The translations under genes were made by a program, and so were the position numbers. Below are positions 7,389-15,905 of a DNA stretch of 49,684 bases, in pieces (within the stretch, counting starts at the first letter, position 1; each line of letters opens with the position of its first letter). Source of the stretch: Candidatus Nanopelagicales bacterium (lineage in GTDB: Bacteria; Actinomycetota; Actinomycetes; S36-B12); NCBI GenBank assembly GCA_009694585.1, contig SHUQ01000005.1, forward strand, positions 1-49,684. The letters run 5' to 3'. The notes beneath the pieces are model-generated. The model searched no databases and was not told where the DNA came from. It worked only from the letters and a program-made list of their open reading frames with translations.

Positions 7389-9178
7389 CCACGTTGCTCG
7401 TACCCGCGGGCGCCAGCGCCGAAGAGATGCTTCGTGATACGGCGCGCAAATTGCGAGTGGCAGGTGGGCCGGTCGCTCTAGTCGCTTCAGATTTAGTTAT
7501 CGCACCGGCAGCGCTGGCTCCGATCACCGCCGACCCCTTTGCCGGTACCGCCTTATTGGTGCAAGAGGTGCCTGGATCTGGTGACGTACGGGTGCGGCAC
7601 CACCTAGTAAATAGCGTTGGGAGTTCACATCATCGGGTAACCGCGCCAGACCATCAGTTCATCGGCGCACTGGCGGTAGCTGCGGCAGATGCGCAGGTGG
7701 TTGCTCAGGCGATTGAGGCCATGGCTGATGCTGCGGCAACTGGTGGATTGGGTGACCCAGCCCACTTAGCCATGGATCCGGTGCAACTTGTTGCCGTTGC
7801 CATGGTGCGTTCAGGGGTCAGTTGCCGTGCCATTGAACTAGTAGATGTGCCGTGGTTCCGAGGCTCGATTGATTTCGCGGCTGCTGAGCGCGCGGTGGCA
7901 ACCGTGAGCGATGAGCGCATTGCACAACTGCAGGCCAACCGCATCGATGATGGCTTCTATTCGACTTTCGTGGTTCGTAGACTTTCCAAACCACTAACCC
8001 GCCTTGCGATTAGAACGGGTCTCAGCCCAAATTTGATAACCGTCATCTCGTTAGTCGTAGGGCTGGGTGCAGCCGCTGGTTTCGCCCTGGGCTACCGGTG
8101 GCCGGTGGTAATCGGGGCGGTTTTGCTTCAGGTGAGTTTGGTTATTGACTGCGTTGATGGCGAGGTGGCGCGGGCGACCCGCAAGTTCTCGGCATTAGGT
8201 GCCTGGCTTGATGCTTCGACCGACCGGGTTAAGGAGTATCTGGCCTATGCGGGTTTAGCGGCTGGTGCGATGGTCTTAGGCAGCGATATGTGGCCGGTAG
8301 CCCTAATTTTAATGGTGTTGCAAACCACCAGGCATATGACCGACTACGACTTCTCTCGCGTGCAACGAATGCGCGAGGCGAAGGTAGAACCGCGGGATGT
8401 GGCTGATCCCGATGATGGTGCTTCGGGCGGTGCCGGTGGGTGGTCACCCGGTGACCGATCAATAAGTGGCGCGATGGAGCTATCGACGCGATTGAATCGG
8501 CGTTCGGCAATTCGTTGGTTCAAGCGGGCAATTCACCTGCCGATCGGTGAACGGTGGCTGATCATCAGTGTGGTAGCCGCACTATTTGGACCTAAGTGGG
8601 CGTTACTGGTGCTGTTGGTCGCCGTGTTACTTGCCCTTGCCTATGTCACAACTGGGCGCCTGCTCCGCACTATGACTTGGCAGGGTAAAGCTCCGGTAGC
8701 CGCGGGATTACTTCTCGGGCGGCAGTTCGATGGTGGTCCGGTGATTGCGATTTTCAAGGTAATTTTGCCGACCGCAACCCGCGAACGCATTTGGCTGGCA
8801 CCATCGGTTTGGGCGATCCCAGCGCTAATTCGCTTATTCGAACTCGGCCTCGTTACGGCTCTAGTTTTAGTTTGGCAGCCAACTTTGGTGGTGTTTGCTT
8901 TTTGGTGGGTTGCGGTGGTCACTTTCCACCACTACGACGTGCTTTACCGAGCGTTGCAGGGCTACGCAACGCCAAGGTGGCTAACCTGGCTTGGCTTGGG
9001 TTGGGATGGTCGCACTATTTTGGTGCTAGTCGCATTTTTTTTGGGCGTGTCTATATTTGGGAGCACCTTGGGTATCGGTGCGGGAGTTGGGGCGCTGCTC
9101 TTTGTGGTCGTAGCCTCAGGGCATTGGTTGGTAACTCAAAATCGAGCCACGAGCACCAGGAAGGACGCCGCTAAGTGA
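7385..9178 (+). CDS. Fusion: degenerate nucleotidyltransferase-like domain plus CDP-alcohol phosphotransferase (DUF5941-type)
   Basis: A 597-residue multidomain membrane protein. Residues about 1-185 form a soluble alpha/beta region that lacks the GxGTR..PK signature of active nucleotidyltransferases; its end, VPWFRGSIDFAAAERAV, resembles the closing segment of such domains. Residues about 195-400 are a CDP-alcohol phosphotransferase with all motif residues: D255, D258-G259, A262-R263, G272, D276 and D280. The C-terminal third has several further membrane segments, as in actinobacterial proteins carrying DUF5941. The enzyme should transfer a phospho-alcohol from a CDP-alcohol to a lipid or second alcohol with release of CMP. 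The layout recalls the fused inositol-phosphate cytidylyltransferase/phosphotransferases of thermophiles. It overlaps both neighbours by GTGA and is therefore translationally coupled. The substrate is unknown. Confidence 0.8.
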   Translation: MTTLLVPAGASAEEMLRDTARKLRVAGGPVALVASDLVIAPAALAPITADPFAGTALLVQEVPGSGDVRVRHHLVNSVGSSHHRVTAPDHQFIGALAVAAADAQVVAQAIEAMADAAATGGLGDPAHLAMDPVQLVAVAMVRSGVSCRAIELVDVPWFRGSIDFAAAERAVATVSDERIAQLQANRIDDGFYSTFVVRRLSKPLTRLAIRTGLSPNLITVISLVVGLGAAAGFALGYRWPVVIGAVLLQVSLVIDCVDGEVARATRKFSALGAWLDASTDRVKEYLAYAGLAAGAMVLGSDMWPVALILMVLQTTRHMTDYDFSRVQRMREAKVEPRDVADPDDGASGGAGGWSPGDRSISGAMELSTRLNRRSAIRWFKRAIHLPIGERWLIISVVAALFGPKWALLVLLVAVLLALAYVTTGRLLRTMTWQGKAPVAAGLLLGRQFDGGPVIAIFKVILPTATRERIWLAPSVWAIPALIRLFELGLVTALVLVWQPTLVVFAFWWVAVVTFHHYDVLYRALQGYATPRWLTWLGLGWDGRTILVLVAFFLGVSIFGSTLGIGAGVGALLFVVVASGHWLVTQNRATSTRKDAAK

Positions 9179-9972
9179 TTGAACGTCCTGCACGTCCGAC
9201 GGTGGCAGAGGTTCGCGAAGTGGGTCAACCGCCCTCGGTACGTGGTCGAGCCAATTCAGAGCACTGGGTTGCCGATGTGTATTTGCGGGCCATCTCGCCG
9301 TACCTGACGCGCTTGCTACTTCGCACCTCAATAAGTGCCAATCAGGTGACCTGGCTGATGATCGCATCAGGTGTGTCAGCCGCACTTGCGCTCTTGATCC
9401 CGGGGTTACCCGGTGCGGTGCTCGCTGTATTTATGGGGCAGTTGCAGATGCTCTTGGATTGTTGTGATGGTGAAGTCGCGCGTTGGCGCCAGACGTCATC
9501 ACCTAAAGGAGTGTTCCTGGACCGAGTTGGGCATTACACCACCGAGGGTCTGATCCCGATTGCATTAGGGCTGCGTGCGGCTGGATTTCCGAACCCGGGC
9601 TGGCTGGACAGTATCTGGCCGCTATTGGGTGCACTGCTGGCGGTAATAATTCTTTATAACAAAGCTCTAAATGACATGGTTCATGTTTCGCGGGCCTATA
9701 ACAACATGCCCAGACTCGAAGACAAGGTGACGGTTGGCATCCCGCAATCAAGTGGCCTCCGGAACTTGAGATCGCTGGTGCGGTTCCTTCCGTTCCAGCG
9801 CGCGTATCACTCGGTTGAGTTGACGATATTGACGCTGATCGCTGCAGTAGTTGATGTATTCGTGGGCGGTCTTGGAGCCACCCGGGTACTTGTTGCTGCG
9901 TTGGTTATCTTGGGCCTCGTCACGATCGTTGGCCACCTGCTTTCAATCCTGTCATCGAACAAGCTGAAGTGA
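9175..9972 (+). CDS. CDP-alcohol phosphotransferase family protein with variant catalytic motif
   Basis: A 265-residue membrane enzyme of the CDP-alcohol phosphatidyltransferase family. The motif residues are D95, D98-G99, A102-R103, G112 and D116, but the final Asp, proposed as the catalytic base, is His120 in LDRVGHYTTEG. The N-terminal 45 residues are soluble, and about five or six membrane helices follow. The gene directly follows another member of the family with the full motif, overlapping by GTGA, so the two phosphotransferases should be made in similar amounts. One might make a lipid anchor and the other a polyol-phosphate intermediate, but this is inference. The His may be normal for this subfamily. 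Confidence 0.82.
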   Translation: MIERPARPTVAEVREVGQPPSVRGRANSEHWVADVYLRAISPYLTRLLLRTSISANQVTWLMIASGVSAALALLIPGLPGAVLAVFMGQLQMLLDCCDGEVARWRQTSSPKGVFLDRVGHYTTEGLIPIALGLRAAGFPNPGWLDSIWPLLGALLAVIILYNKALNDMVHVSRAYNNMPRLEDKVTVGIPQSSGLRNLRSLVRFLPFQRAYHSVELTILTLIAAVVDVFVGGLGATRVLVAALVILGLVTIVGHLLSILSSNKLK

Positions 9973-9975
9973 TAC

Positions 9976-10857
9976 GTGGCAACTAATTCCGTCGAGGCGC
10001 CGCACTTCGCGGTGGTGATATTGACGATGGGCAAGCGGCCGGCGGATCTGCGACGTGCCATTGAATCCGTACTTGCTCAGCGAGGCGTCAGCGTCGACGT
10101 CGTTGTTGTCGGTAATGGTTGGCAACCGGTTGATCTACCTGCTGGCGTAAAAGCATGTCACCTTCTGGAGAATATGGGTATTCCAGCCGGCCGCAATGCG
10201 GGTGTGCCCTTGGTCTTCGGTGAGTTGCTGTTCTTTCTTGACGATGACGCGTCGCTGCCTGACCAAATGTTCTTGCAAGTGGTGGCCGATCGCTTCGCGG
10301 GTGACGTGAGCCTCGGCCTAATCCAGCCACGCGTTGTTGACCCAACAGGTTTACCGGCCCCGCGCCGTTGGGTACCAAGACTTCGTGTCGGTGACCCCGG
10401 CGTACCAAGTCCGGCGACCGCACTTTGGGAGGGTGCGGTGGCTATTAGGCGATCGCTGTTCGAAGCAATAGGTGGTTGGCCCGACGAGTTCTTCTACGCC
10501 CATGAAGGCATTGACGTGGTGTGGCGGGTGTGGGATGAAGGTTTCGTTCCGTGGTACGCCGCGGACTTGATCGTTAACCACCCGGTCATTGATCCAGCCC
10601 GCCACGAGGTGTATTACCGAATGAATGCGCGCAATCGCGTTTGGTTGGCGCGGCGCAATCTGCCGGTCGTGCTCGAGCCGTTTTATATCGGTACCTGGGT
10701 GGGTTTGACGGTAGCCCGAGTCCACGACCGATCCGCGCTTAAAGCCTGGTTCGGGGGGTTAGGCGAGGGGCTGCGCGTCAAGCCGGCCGGGCGCCGGCCG
10801 ATGAAATGGCGCACGGTCTGGGCCATGACCAAAGCCGGGCGCCCACCGGTGATCTAA
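9976..10857 (+). CDS. Glycosyltransferase family 2 protein
   Basis: A complete 293-residue GT-A enzyme. The N-terminal strand VVILTMGKRPADLRRAIESV (14-33), then NMGIPAGRNAG and LLFFLDDDASLP with the DDD metal/nucleotide site, and YAHEGIDVVWRVWDEG as the ED-type acceptor/catalytic block, place it with rhamnosyl/galactofuranosyl-like GT2 proteins. No strong membrane helix is present. The GTG start lies three bases after the preceding stop, so the gene completes the phosphotransferase operon. It runs tail-to-tail with the LCP gene; the 28-base gap holds only a weak CCCC-AA-GGGG pairing and no convincing terminator. It probably adds one sugar to the exported glycan. Donor unknown. Confidence 0.85.
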   Translation: MATNSVEAPHFAVVILTMGKRPADLRRAIESVLAQRGVSVDVVVVGNGWQPVDLPAGVKACHLLENMGIPAGRNAGVPLVFGELLFFLDDDASLPDQMFLQVVADRFAGDVSLGLIQPRVVDPTGLPAPRRWVPRLRVGDPGVPSPATALWEGAVAIRRSLFEAIGGWPDEFFYAHEGIDVVWRVWDEGFVPWYAADLIVNHPVIDPARHEVYYRMNARNRVWLARRNLPVVLEPFYIGTWVGLTVARVHDRSALKAWFGGLGEGLRVKPAGRRPMKWRTVWAMTKAGRPPVI

Positions 10858-10885
10858 CACCTACCCCAAGGGGCATGGTCACTTG

Positions 10886-12349
10886 TCACTCGGCGCAGAA
10901 TGATTCATCCCCGGTGTTGATATTGGCGGTCTTATCCTCGGTGATATCTAATACTTCAACCGGCATGATCGCGGTGAAATCACTGCCGATTATCAAAGTC
11001 ATAGTTTGACCCGATTTCTTGACGGACTCACCGGTTGCTTCAGCGGCAGCGATAAGAGTTTTGGCGGATACATCCCAGCGTGGGTCGTACTGCACCGTGG
11101 TGATTATCACGGTACTTGTGTCGGCGTTCCCGACTTCGCCGATCCTGAAACCTTGTGCACTTAGTTGCTTAGCAACTTTCTTGGCCATGCCCTTAGTGGT
11201 CGTACCGTTGAGCACATTGACACGGATCATTTCGGGGCGCACTTTAAGAATTGTTTCTCCCGAGCCACCATTTGGTGGCCACGGGGTGTCATTGGCTATG
11301 GCATCCCAGATAGGAGCACCTTTCTTCTTGCTGGCTAGCACGGTGGCCCCATCGCCACTTGGGTACCAAGGCATAGTCACGAAGGTGATGTTGTTGGGTT
11401 TTAGGTCTTTCATACTCAGCGCTAGGTCCTGAAGGTTTTGGATATCGGCCAGCTGCGGGTCAGCTGTCAGCGATTGGGTTGCCGCATCAAGAATGCTGAG
11501 CATGGTGGCCGGGTTAAGTAACGTGCCACTTGATAGGACCGAGCGAACTAGGGAAGACAAGAAGGCCTGTTGGCGGCGGATTCGTGAAGTATCCGAGCCG
11601 TCACCAAGAGTGTGGCGGGCACGGACAAAGGCCAAGGCTTCCTCGCCCTGCACAACGTGCTTTCCTTTGGTCAGCACTAGCCCGCTCAGTGGATCGTTCA
11701 CGGCTTCGCGAACGCAGATCTCGACTCCACCTACTGCATCGACAATACGTTTGAAGCCGCCAAAATCAACGAGCATGAAATTGTTTAAGTCCAGCCCGGT
11801 CAGTTCTTCAACGGCTTTGATCGTGCAGCCCGGGCCGCCCAGTTGGATAGCTTCGTTGAAGCGCCCTTGGTAGCCGCCTTTGGTTTGGCCGTCCTTCTTG
11901 CATTTTGGCAGAGTAATCAAAGTATCGCGGGGGATGCTGACGGCGATCGCCGACTTTCGATCGGCACTGACATGTAACAAGATGGTGGTGTCGGAGCGCT
12001 GCCCGGTTATTTCGGTCGCTTTTCCGTAACCACGGTTATCTTTACCCTGCCGAGTATCGCTGCCCATCAGCAGCACATTGAGGGGAGCGTAGGTGCCGGT
12101 GGCTTCGTCCACCGCCGCAATGGGCTCAGGGGCCTGGCTGGGGGATCCAACTTGCTCTGAAACATCTACCGCGGTGATATTGCCTTCAAGGCGACCCAAC
12201 AGCAGATTAACCCCGGCGCCGACCAAAGTGGCCCCCAAAATGGCAGCAGCCAGCACCATGGTCAGGACACGGGTCCAGCGGCCGGGTCGTGCAGCCTGCG
12301 ACATCTTGGTGGAAGCCTTCCTTGGGGGTGTCTCATCGTAAACGGGCAC
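10886..12349 (-). CDS. LytR-CpsA-Psr (LCP) family cell-wall glycopolymer transferase with LytR_C domain
   Basis: A 487-residue type II membrane protein: a short basic cytosolic tail, one helix (about 28-50), an extracellular LCP domain with NVLLMGSDTR, TILLHV, AVSIPRDTLITLP and VGGVEICV blocks, and a C-terminal LytR_C domain (about residues 370-470). LCP enzymes transfer lipid-linked glycopolymers (wall teichoic acid, arabinogalactan, capsule) to peptidoglycan using pyrophosphate-binding Arg/Asp residues, and SDTR and IPRD fit these. The frame opens with GTG at 12349; ATG at 12304, preceded by AAGGAAGG, is a credible alternative and still keeps the membrane helix. The position, tail-to-tail with the glycan cluster and next to TIGR03089 and the GDP-mannose gene, matches CpsA (Rv3267). 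It is the obvious candidate to attach the cluster's product to the wall. Confidence 0.92.
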   Translation of the reverse strand: MPVYDETPPRKASTKMSQAARPGRWTRVLTMVLAAAILGATLVGAGVNLLLGRLEGNITAVDVSEQVGSPSQAPEPIAAVDEATGTYAPLNVLLMGSDTRQGKDNRGYGKATEITGQRSDTTILLHVSADRKSAIAVSIPRDTLITLPKCKKDGQTKGGYQGRFNEAIQLGGPGCTIKAVEELTGLDLNNFMLVDFGGFKRIVDAVGGVEICVREAVNDPLSGLVLTKGKHVVQGEEALAFVRARHTLGDGSDTSRIRRQQAFLSSLVRSVLSSGTLLNPATMLSILDAATQSLTADPQLADIQNLQDLALSMKDLKPNNITFVTMPWYPSGDGATVLASKKKGAPIWDAIANDTPWPPNGGSGETILKVRPEMIRVNVLNGTTTKGMAKKVAKQLSAQGFRIGEVGNADTSTVIITTVQYDPRWDVSAKTLIAAAEATGESVKKSGQTMTLIIGSDFTAIMPVEVLDITEDKTANINTGDESFCAE

Positions 12350-12448
12350 TGCCCCCTAAGCGCGCAACGCTTGGACGCACCCAGCCGGCGCGCCGTTCCC
12401 GCGGCCCGGTTGGTAGCTGTTACTCCTGGGGCATGTGAGGATAGAGGG

Positions 12449-14083
12449 ATGGTGGCTTCCCCTTCACTCCGCCTAGTGGCTGGGCTCACCGCCGCGCTGC
12501 TCGCGGGCTCGCTGCTCGCCAGCCCAAGTGCCCAGGGGGCTGAAGTTCCGGCCGCTTTCGCCCTCGTGGGCAGTGGTTGGGGTCATGGCGTGGGTCTTTC
12601 CCAGTGGGGGGCCTTTGGAATGGCCAACGAGGGGATGGACGCCACCGCCATCGTCTCGCATTATTTTGCAAATACTGAGGTCACCTCTACCCAAGATGAC
12701 ATGGATATTTTAGTTGGTGTGCTGATTCAAGTGCCGGGGGCGCAGGTGCGCAGTGAGGTCCTTGAAGCCGGGGGCGGTGCCGTTGAAGTCACCGTAGGGG
12801 AGAGCGTCGTGGTTGGTGGGCCGGCGGATATTTTCAGTTTCACCCCGGGAGAGGGCTCCGTCAGCGTGCAACGCACGGTAGCTGGAGTGGTGACCGACCT
12901 CGGTAGTGCGACCAGTGCGACGGTGCGTTGGGCGGGCACCAGAACCCCGGGCACCGCAACCGGCGCAGCAACTTTGTTGAATGTGACCGGACCAAAAGCC
13001 CGTTTCAACACCCCGGGGCATCGATATCGCTACGGATATTTCGACATGGTTTCGGTTTCCACTTCAGGTGGCCCGCGACTTAATGTCGTTAACAGTGTGC
13101 GGGTGCACGATGAATATCTTTACGGTATCTCTGAGGTTCCCAATTCATGGCCGGCTGCGGCGCTGCAGGCGCAAGTAATCGCGGCTCGTTCTTACGCATT
13201 GTCGAAGGTAAAACACGGGGTACGTAGACCGTGTGCTTGCAATCTTGATGATGGTGATGGCCCATATTCTGATCAATTCTTCACCGGATGGGGTAAAGCC
13301 AGCAGTGCAATGGCCAACTTATGGGTTGATGCAGTGAACGCCACTCACACGAGTGACACCACCGCACTTGCCGTGCTGTACGCCGGTGTTCCGATTAGTG
13401 CTTTCTACACTTCATCAACCGGTGGGATGACTCAGGCGAGCAAAGATGCTTGGGGTGGCGCATTGCCATTCGCGGTAAGTGTTGATGACCATTGGTCACT
13501 GATTCCGCAAAATCGAAACGCTTCGTGGACGGTCAATGTGCCGCAGGCGCGCATGGCCGCAGTTTTTGGGCTAGCCGACGTGGGGGCGCTGAGTATCACC
13601 GAGCGCTATGTGTCAGGAGCCGTGAAGAAGATACGTGCGACCAGCTCTGACGGAACGGCCAAAGACATCAGCGGCACCGCATTACTTGCGCGGTTGAAGC
13701 TCAAGTCACCGTATGTGATTTCCGTTAATGGTGAGGTCGGTGTACCGGTGACGGTTCCGGCCGTTGCTGGGGCAACAGCGCCGATTACCGTCTCGCTGAA
13801 TATCGGCCCAACTTTGACACCCAAGGAGGGCTCATCGTTGAATTTCCGGGGCCAGGTGGCCCCGGCAACGGCCGGGATCGAAGTTGATCGGCAGATGCTG
13901 GTAGATGGCGCATGGAAAACAGTTGCTACGAAGACGACCAAAGCAAATGGTTCGTATTCGTTCAAGGTGAAAAAGGCGGTACCAGCGGGGGCCGTTTATA
14001 GCTACCGGATCGTGGTTGTGCAAAATGGTGCGGTGGTCGCACAAAGCGCCGAAAGCGTTGTCACGGTCCTGCCAAAAAAGTAG
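12449..14083 (+). CDS. SpoIID/LytB domain protein, secreted
   Basis: Begins at ATG 12449, preceded by a purine-rich AGAGGG; an upstream in-frame start at 12371 would place residues before the signal peptide and is rejected. The N-terminus is a clear export signal ending near PSAQGAE. The SpoIID domain carries GSGWGHGVGLSQWGAFGMA, where HGVG(L/M)SQ-GA is the family hallmark, then VHDEYLYGISEVPNSWP with the conserved catalytic-type Glu, the AQVIAARSYAL block and a YSDQFFTGW segment. The last 120 residues look like an Ig-like beta domain. SpoIID proteins are lytic transglycosylases acting on denuded peptidoglycan strands; related actinobacterial proteins are thought to remodel the wall. It is divergent from the LCP gene, and the 99-base gap holds both promoters. 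Its 3' end overlaps the convergent TIGR03089 gene by 23 bases. Confidence 0.85.
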   Translation: MVASPSLRLVAGLTAALLAGSLLASPSAQGAEVPAAFALVGSGWGHGVGLSQWGAFGMANEGMDATAIVSHYFANTEVTSTQDDMDILVGVLIQVPGAQVRSEVLEAGGGAVEVTVGESVVVGGPADIFSFTPGEGSVSVQRTVAGVVTDLGSATSATVRWAGTRTPGTATGAATLLNVTGPKARFNTPGHRYRYGYFDMVSVSTSGGPRLNVVNSVRVHDEYLYGISEVPNSWPAAALQAQVIAARSYALSKVKHGVRRPCACNLDDGDGPYSDQFFTGWGKASSAMANLWVDAVNATHTSDTTALAVLYAGVPISAFYTSSTGGMTQASKDAWGGALPFAVSVDDHWSLIPQNRNASWTVNVPQARMAAVFGLADVGALSITERYVSGAVKKIRATSSDGTAKDISGTALLARLKLKSPYVISVNGEVGVPVTVPAVAGATAPITVSLNIGPTLTPKEGSSLNFRGQVAPATAGIEVDRQMLVDGAWKTVATKTTKANGSYSFKVKKAVPAGAVYSYRIVVVQNGAVVAQSAESVVTVLPKK

Positions 14084-14789
14084 TGACCCCCTCTTGAGCA
14101 ATAACCGATTGCCGATCAATAGGTCCATCAATAAGCACCACGGAGCCAACTCCAAGTAGTGGCACAAGTGGGGGGAGCAGCCACCCGTCAAGCTCGTTCG
14201 TTGGTGGCATCGAAATCAGTAGGCGATCACTCGGGCCAAGCCCCAATTGCGCTATGCGGTTACTAGCCAGGGTGAGCAATTCCGAGATGCAGTACTCCTG
14301 ACCACTGAGGTGCAGCGCCTGGTCGGCACCTGAAACTGCTTGCGCGTAGAAAGAATCTGGTTGCAGTCGGATTACCGATGCAGCATCAGTGCAGCCGCTT
14401 GGTAGATCAACTATCGGCAGGCCGAATGGGTGAAGTGACACCACCACCGGTTCGGCGCACCCGGCTTCGATCACCTTCGAGATTTCATCGGGGCCGCAGA
14501 CCGTTAAGGCGGCGGTTGCCGGCGCGCCCTCGATGTCAAGGCTTATCCCTTGGCACCATGCGGCCAAGGACCAAACACTGCGTTGCCAATGCCAGGGCAA
14601 ATAGGCGGCAATTCGATCACCGGGTTCAAGGGACCACTCATCGCGCAGGGCACCAGCGAGTTTTGCTGCGGAGTTTTCGAGGGACGACGATGAAAGTTCG
14701 GTCCTAGCAGCACCGATAAAGGTGATCGCAGGTGCCGCTCCAAAATTGCGCCGCCGCTTGGTCAGTAGATCCCATACTGGATTGGCCAC
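14061..14789 (-). CDS. TIGR03089 family protein (truncated AMP-binding fold)
   Basis: A 242-residue protein resembling the N-terminal half of acyl-CoA synthetase/adenylation enzymes: SSSSLENSAAKLAGAL, LEPGDRIAAYLPWHWQ, a middle region, and LLISMPPTNELDGWLLPPL. It lacks the adenylate-forming A5-A10 motifs and the whole C-terminal lid, so it is not expected to activate acids by itself. The length and position next to the LCP gene and GDP-mannose pyrophosphorylase match the actinobacterial TIGR03089 family (position of Rv3268), whose function is unknown. The GTG start is supported by TAAGTT exactly six bases upstream, indicating a leaderless message. The 3' end overlaps the SpoIID gene. Confidence 0.8.
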   Translation of the reverse strand: MANPVWDLLTKRRRNFGAAPAITFIGAARTELSSSSLENSAAKLAGALRDEWSLEPGDRIAAYLPWHWQRSVWSLAAWCQGISLDIEGAPATAALTVCGPDEISKVIEAGCAEPVVVSLHPFGLPIVDLPSGCTDAASVIRLQPDSFYAQAVSGADQALHLSGQEYCISELLTLASNRIAQLGLGPSDRLLISMPPTNELDGWLLPPLVPLLGVGSVVLIDGPIDRQSVIAQEGVTTFLAGP

Positions 14790-14795
14790 CTGATC

Positions 14796-14801
14796 AACTT
14801 A
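14796..14801 (-). promoter_or_regulatory. -10 hexamer TAAGTT for a leaderless transcript
   Basis: On the minus strand TAAGTT is followed by GATCAG and then GTG at 14789. The spacing is identical to that before seven other genes in this window. There is no Shine-Dalgarno sequence in the six-base spacer. Confidence 0.6.
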
Positions 14802-14828
14802 CTCATGGGTCTGTGGCACGCTAGCGCC

Positions 14829-15905
14829 GTGACCGAAGCCGTGTTGTTGGTCGGGGGGCAAGGCACCCGACTGCGCCCATTAACTATCAACACCCCAAAA
14901 CCCATGCTCCCGGTGGCGGGAGTGCCTTTCACGGTGCACCAGATCACCCGAGCCCGCGATGCTGGGGTAACGCGAATCGTGCTTGCGACTTCCTATCGCG
15001 CTGAAGTGTTCCGTGAGTTCATCGATGGCGCCGATCTGGGCATCGAGATCGTGATCGCCACCGAGGATGCACCTTTGGGCACCGGTGGTGCGATTCGGCA
15101 CGCCCTGCCGCATCTACAAAGTGGGCCTGATGCACCCGTCCTAGTTTTCAATGGCGATGTGCTGTCCGGCCTAGATATCGAGGGGCTGGTTAACCACCAT
15201 ATTGCTGGCAACGCCGATGCGACTTTGTATTTGACCCCTGTTGCCGACCCGCGCGCATTTGGGCTGGTACCTACTGATGCTGCTGGCCGGGTGACGCAAT
15301 TCCTAGAAAAACCGCAGACCCTGGAAGAAATTGTTACCGATCAAATAAACGCAGGCTGTTATGTATTTCGCCGCAGCGTGATTGATGCAATCCCCGCTGG
15401 TCGACCGGTATCGGTGGAACGCGAAACATTCCCCGGGTTGCTCGCAGCGAACGCTTTAGTGCTGGGGGTTGTCGATCATGGGTACTGGTTGGATCTAGGT
15501 ACCCCGATGGCCTTTGTCCAGGGCTCCAGTGATCTGGTGTTAGGTAAGGCGCCATCACCTGCGGTCTTGAAGCCGGGTCCCTATCTAGTCCTCGCTGAAG
15601 CCGAAGTCGCCAGCGGTGCGGTTTTGACCGGCGGGTCAGCGATTGGCCGGCGCGCGCAGATTTCAACCGATGTCGTAATCGATGGCTCCGTGGTTTTTGA
15701 CGATGCCCGCATCGGCGCTGGAGCGCACATCACCGGCAGCATTATTGGCGCTGGTGCAACGATTGGCGCAAGCTGCGTAATCGATGGAGCGGTGATAGGT
15801 GATGGCGCGAACATCGGAGCTGGCAATGAGTTGCTCGCGGGGGTGCGCATCTGGCCGGGTATGCGAATCGAAGCCGGGGCGGTGCGGTTTTCCAGCGACG
15901 GCTAA
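14829..15905 (+). CDS. Mannose-1-phosphate guanylyltransferase (GDP-mannose pyrophosphorylase)
   Basis: A 358-residue two-domain enzyme. The catalytic domain starts with AVLLVGGQGTRLRPLT and TPKPMLPVAG, the nucleotide-binding loop and catalytic-lysine motif of sugar-1-phosphate nucleotidyltransferases. VFNGDVLSGLD holds the metal-binding Asp and FLEKP binds the sugar phosphate. Residues about 235-350 form a left-handed beta-helix of hexapeptide repeats (GAVLTGGSAIG, GAGATIGAS, GDGANIGAG). It should make GDP-mannose from mannose-1-phosphate and GTP, using substrate supplied by ManA and the mutase encoded downstream. GTG at 14829 puts the catalytic loop at the usual distance from the N-terminus; ATG at 14805 is possible. 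A weak -10 (CACGCT) sits six bases before 14829. The neighbourhood matches Rv3264c. The last four bases overlap fbiB. UDP-glucose-type specificity cannot be fully excluded. Confidence 0.82.
   Translation: MTEAVLLVGGQGTRLRPLTINTPKPMLPVAGVPFTVHQITRARDAGVTRIVLATSYRAEVFREFIDGADLGIEIVIATEDAPLGTGGAIRHALPHLQSGPDAPVLVFNGDVLSGLDIEGLVNHHIAGNADATLYLTPVADPRAFGLVPTDAAGRVTQFLEKPQTLEEIVTDQINAGCYVFRRSVIDAIPAGRPVSVERETFPGLLAANALVLGVVDHGYWLDLGTPMAFVQGSSDLVLGKAPSPAVLKPGPYLVLAEAEVASGAVLTGGSAIGRRAQISTDVVIDGSVVFDDARIGAGAHITGSIIGAGATIGASCVIDGAVIGDGANIGAGNELLAGVRIWPGMRIEAGAVRFSSDG

Noticed and set aside
10858-10885. Bidirectional terminator between GT2 and LCP genes
   Set aside because: Only a 4-bp CCCC/GGGG pairing with a 2-base loop and no T tract.
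12371-12448. N-terminal extension of the SpoIID protein
   Set aside because: It would put 26 residues before a clear signal peptide; ATG 12449 has a purine-rich site just upstream.
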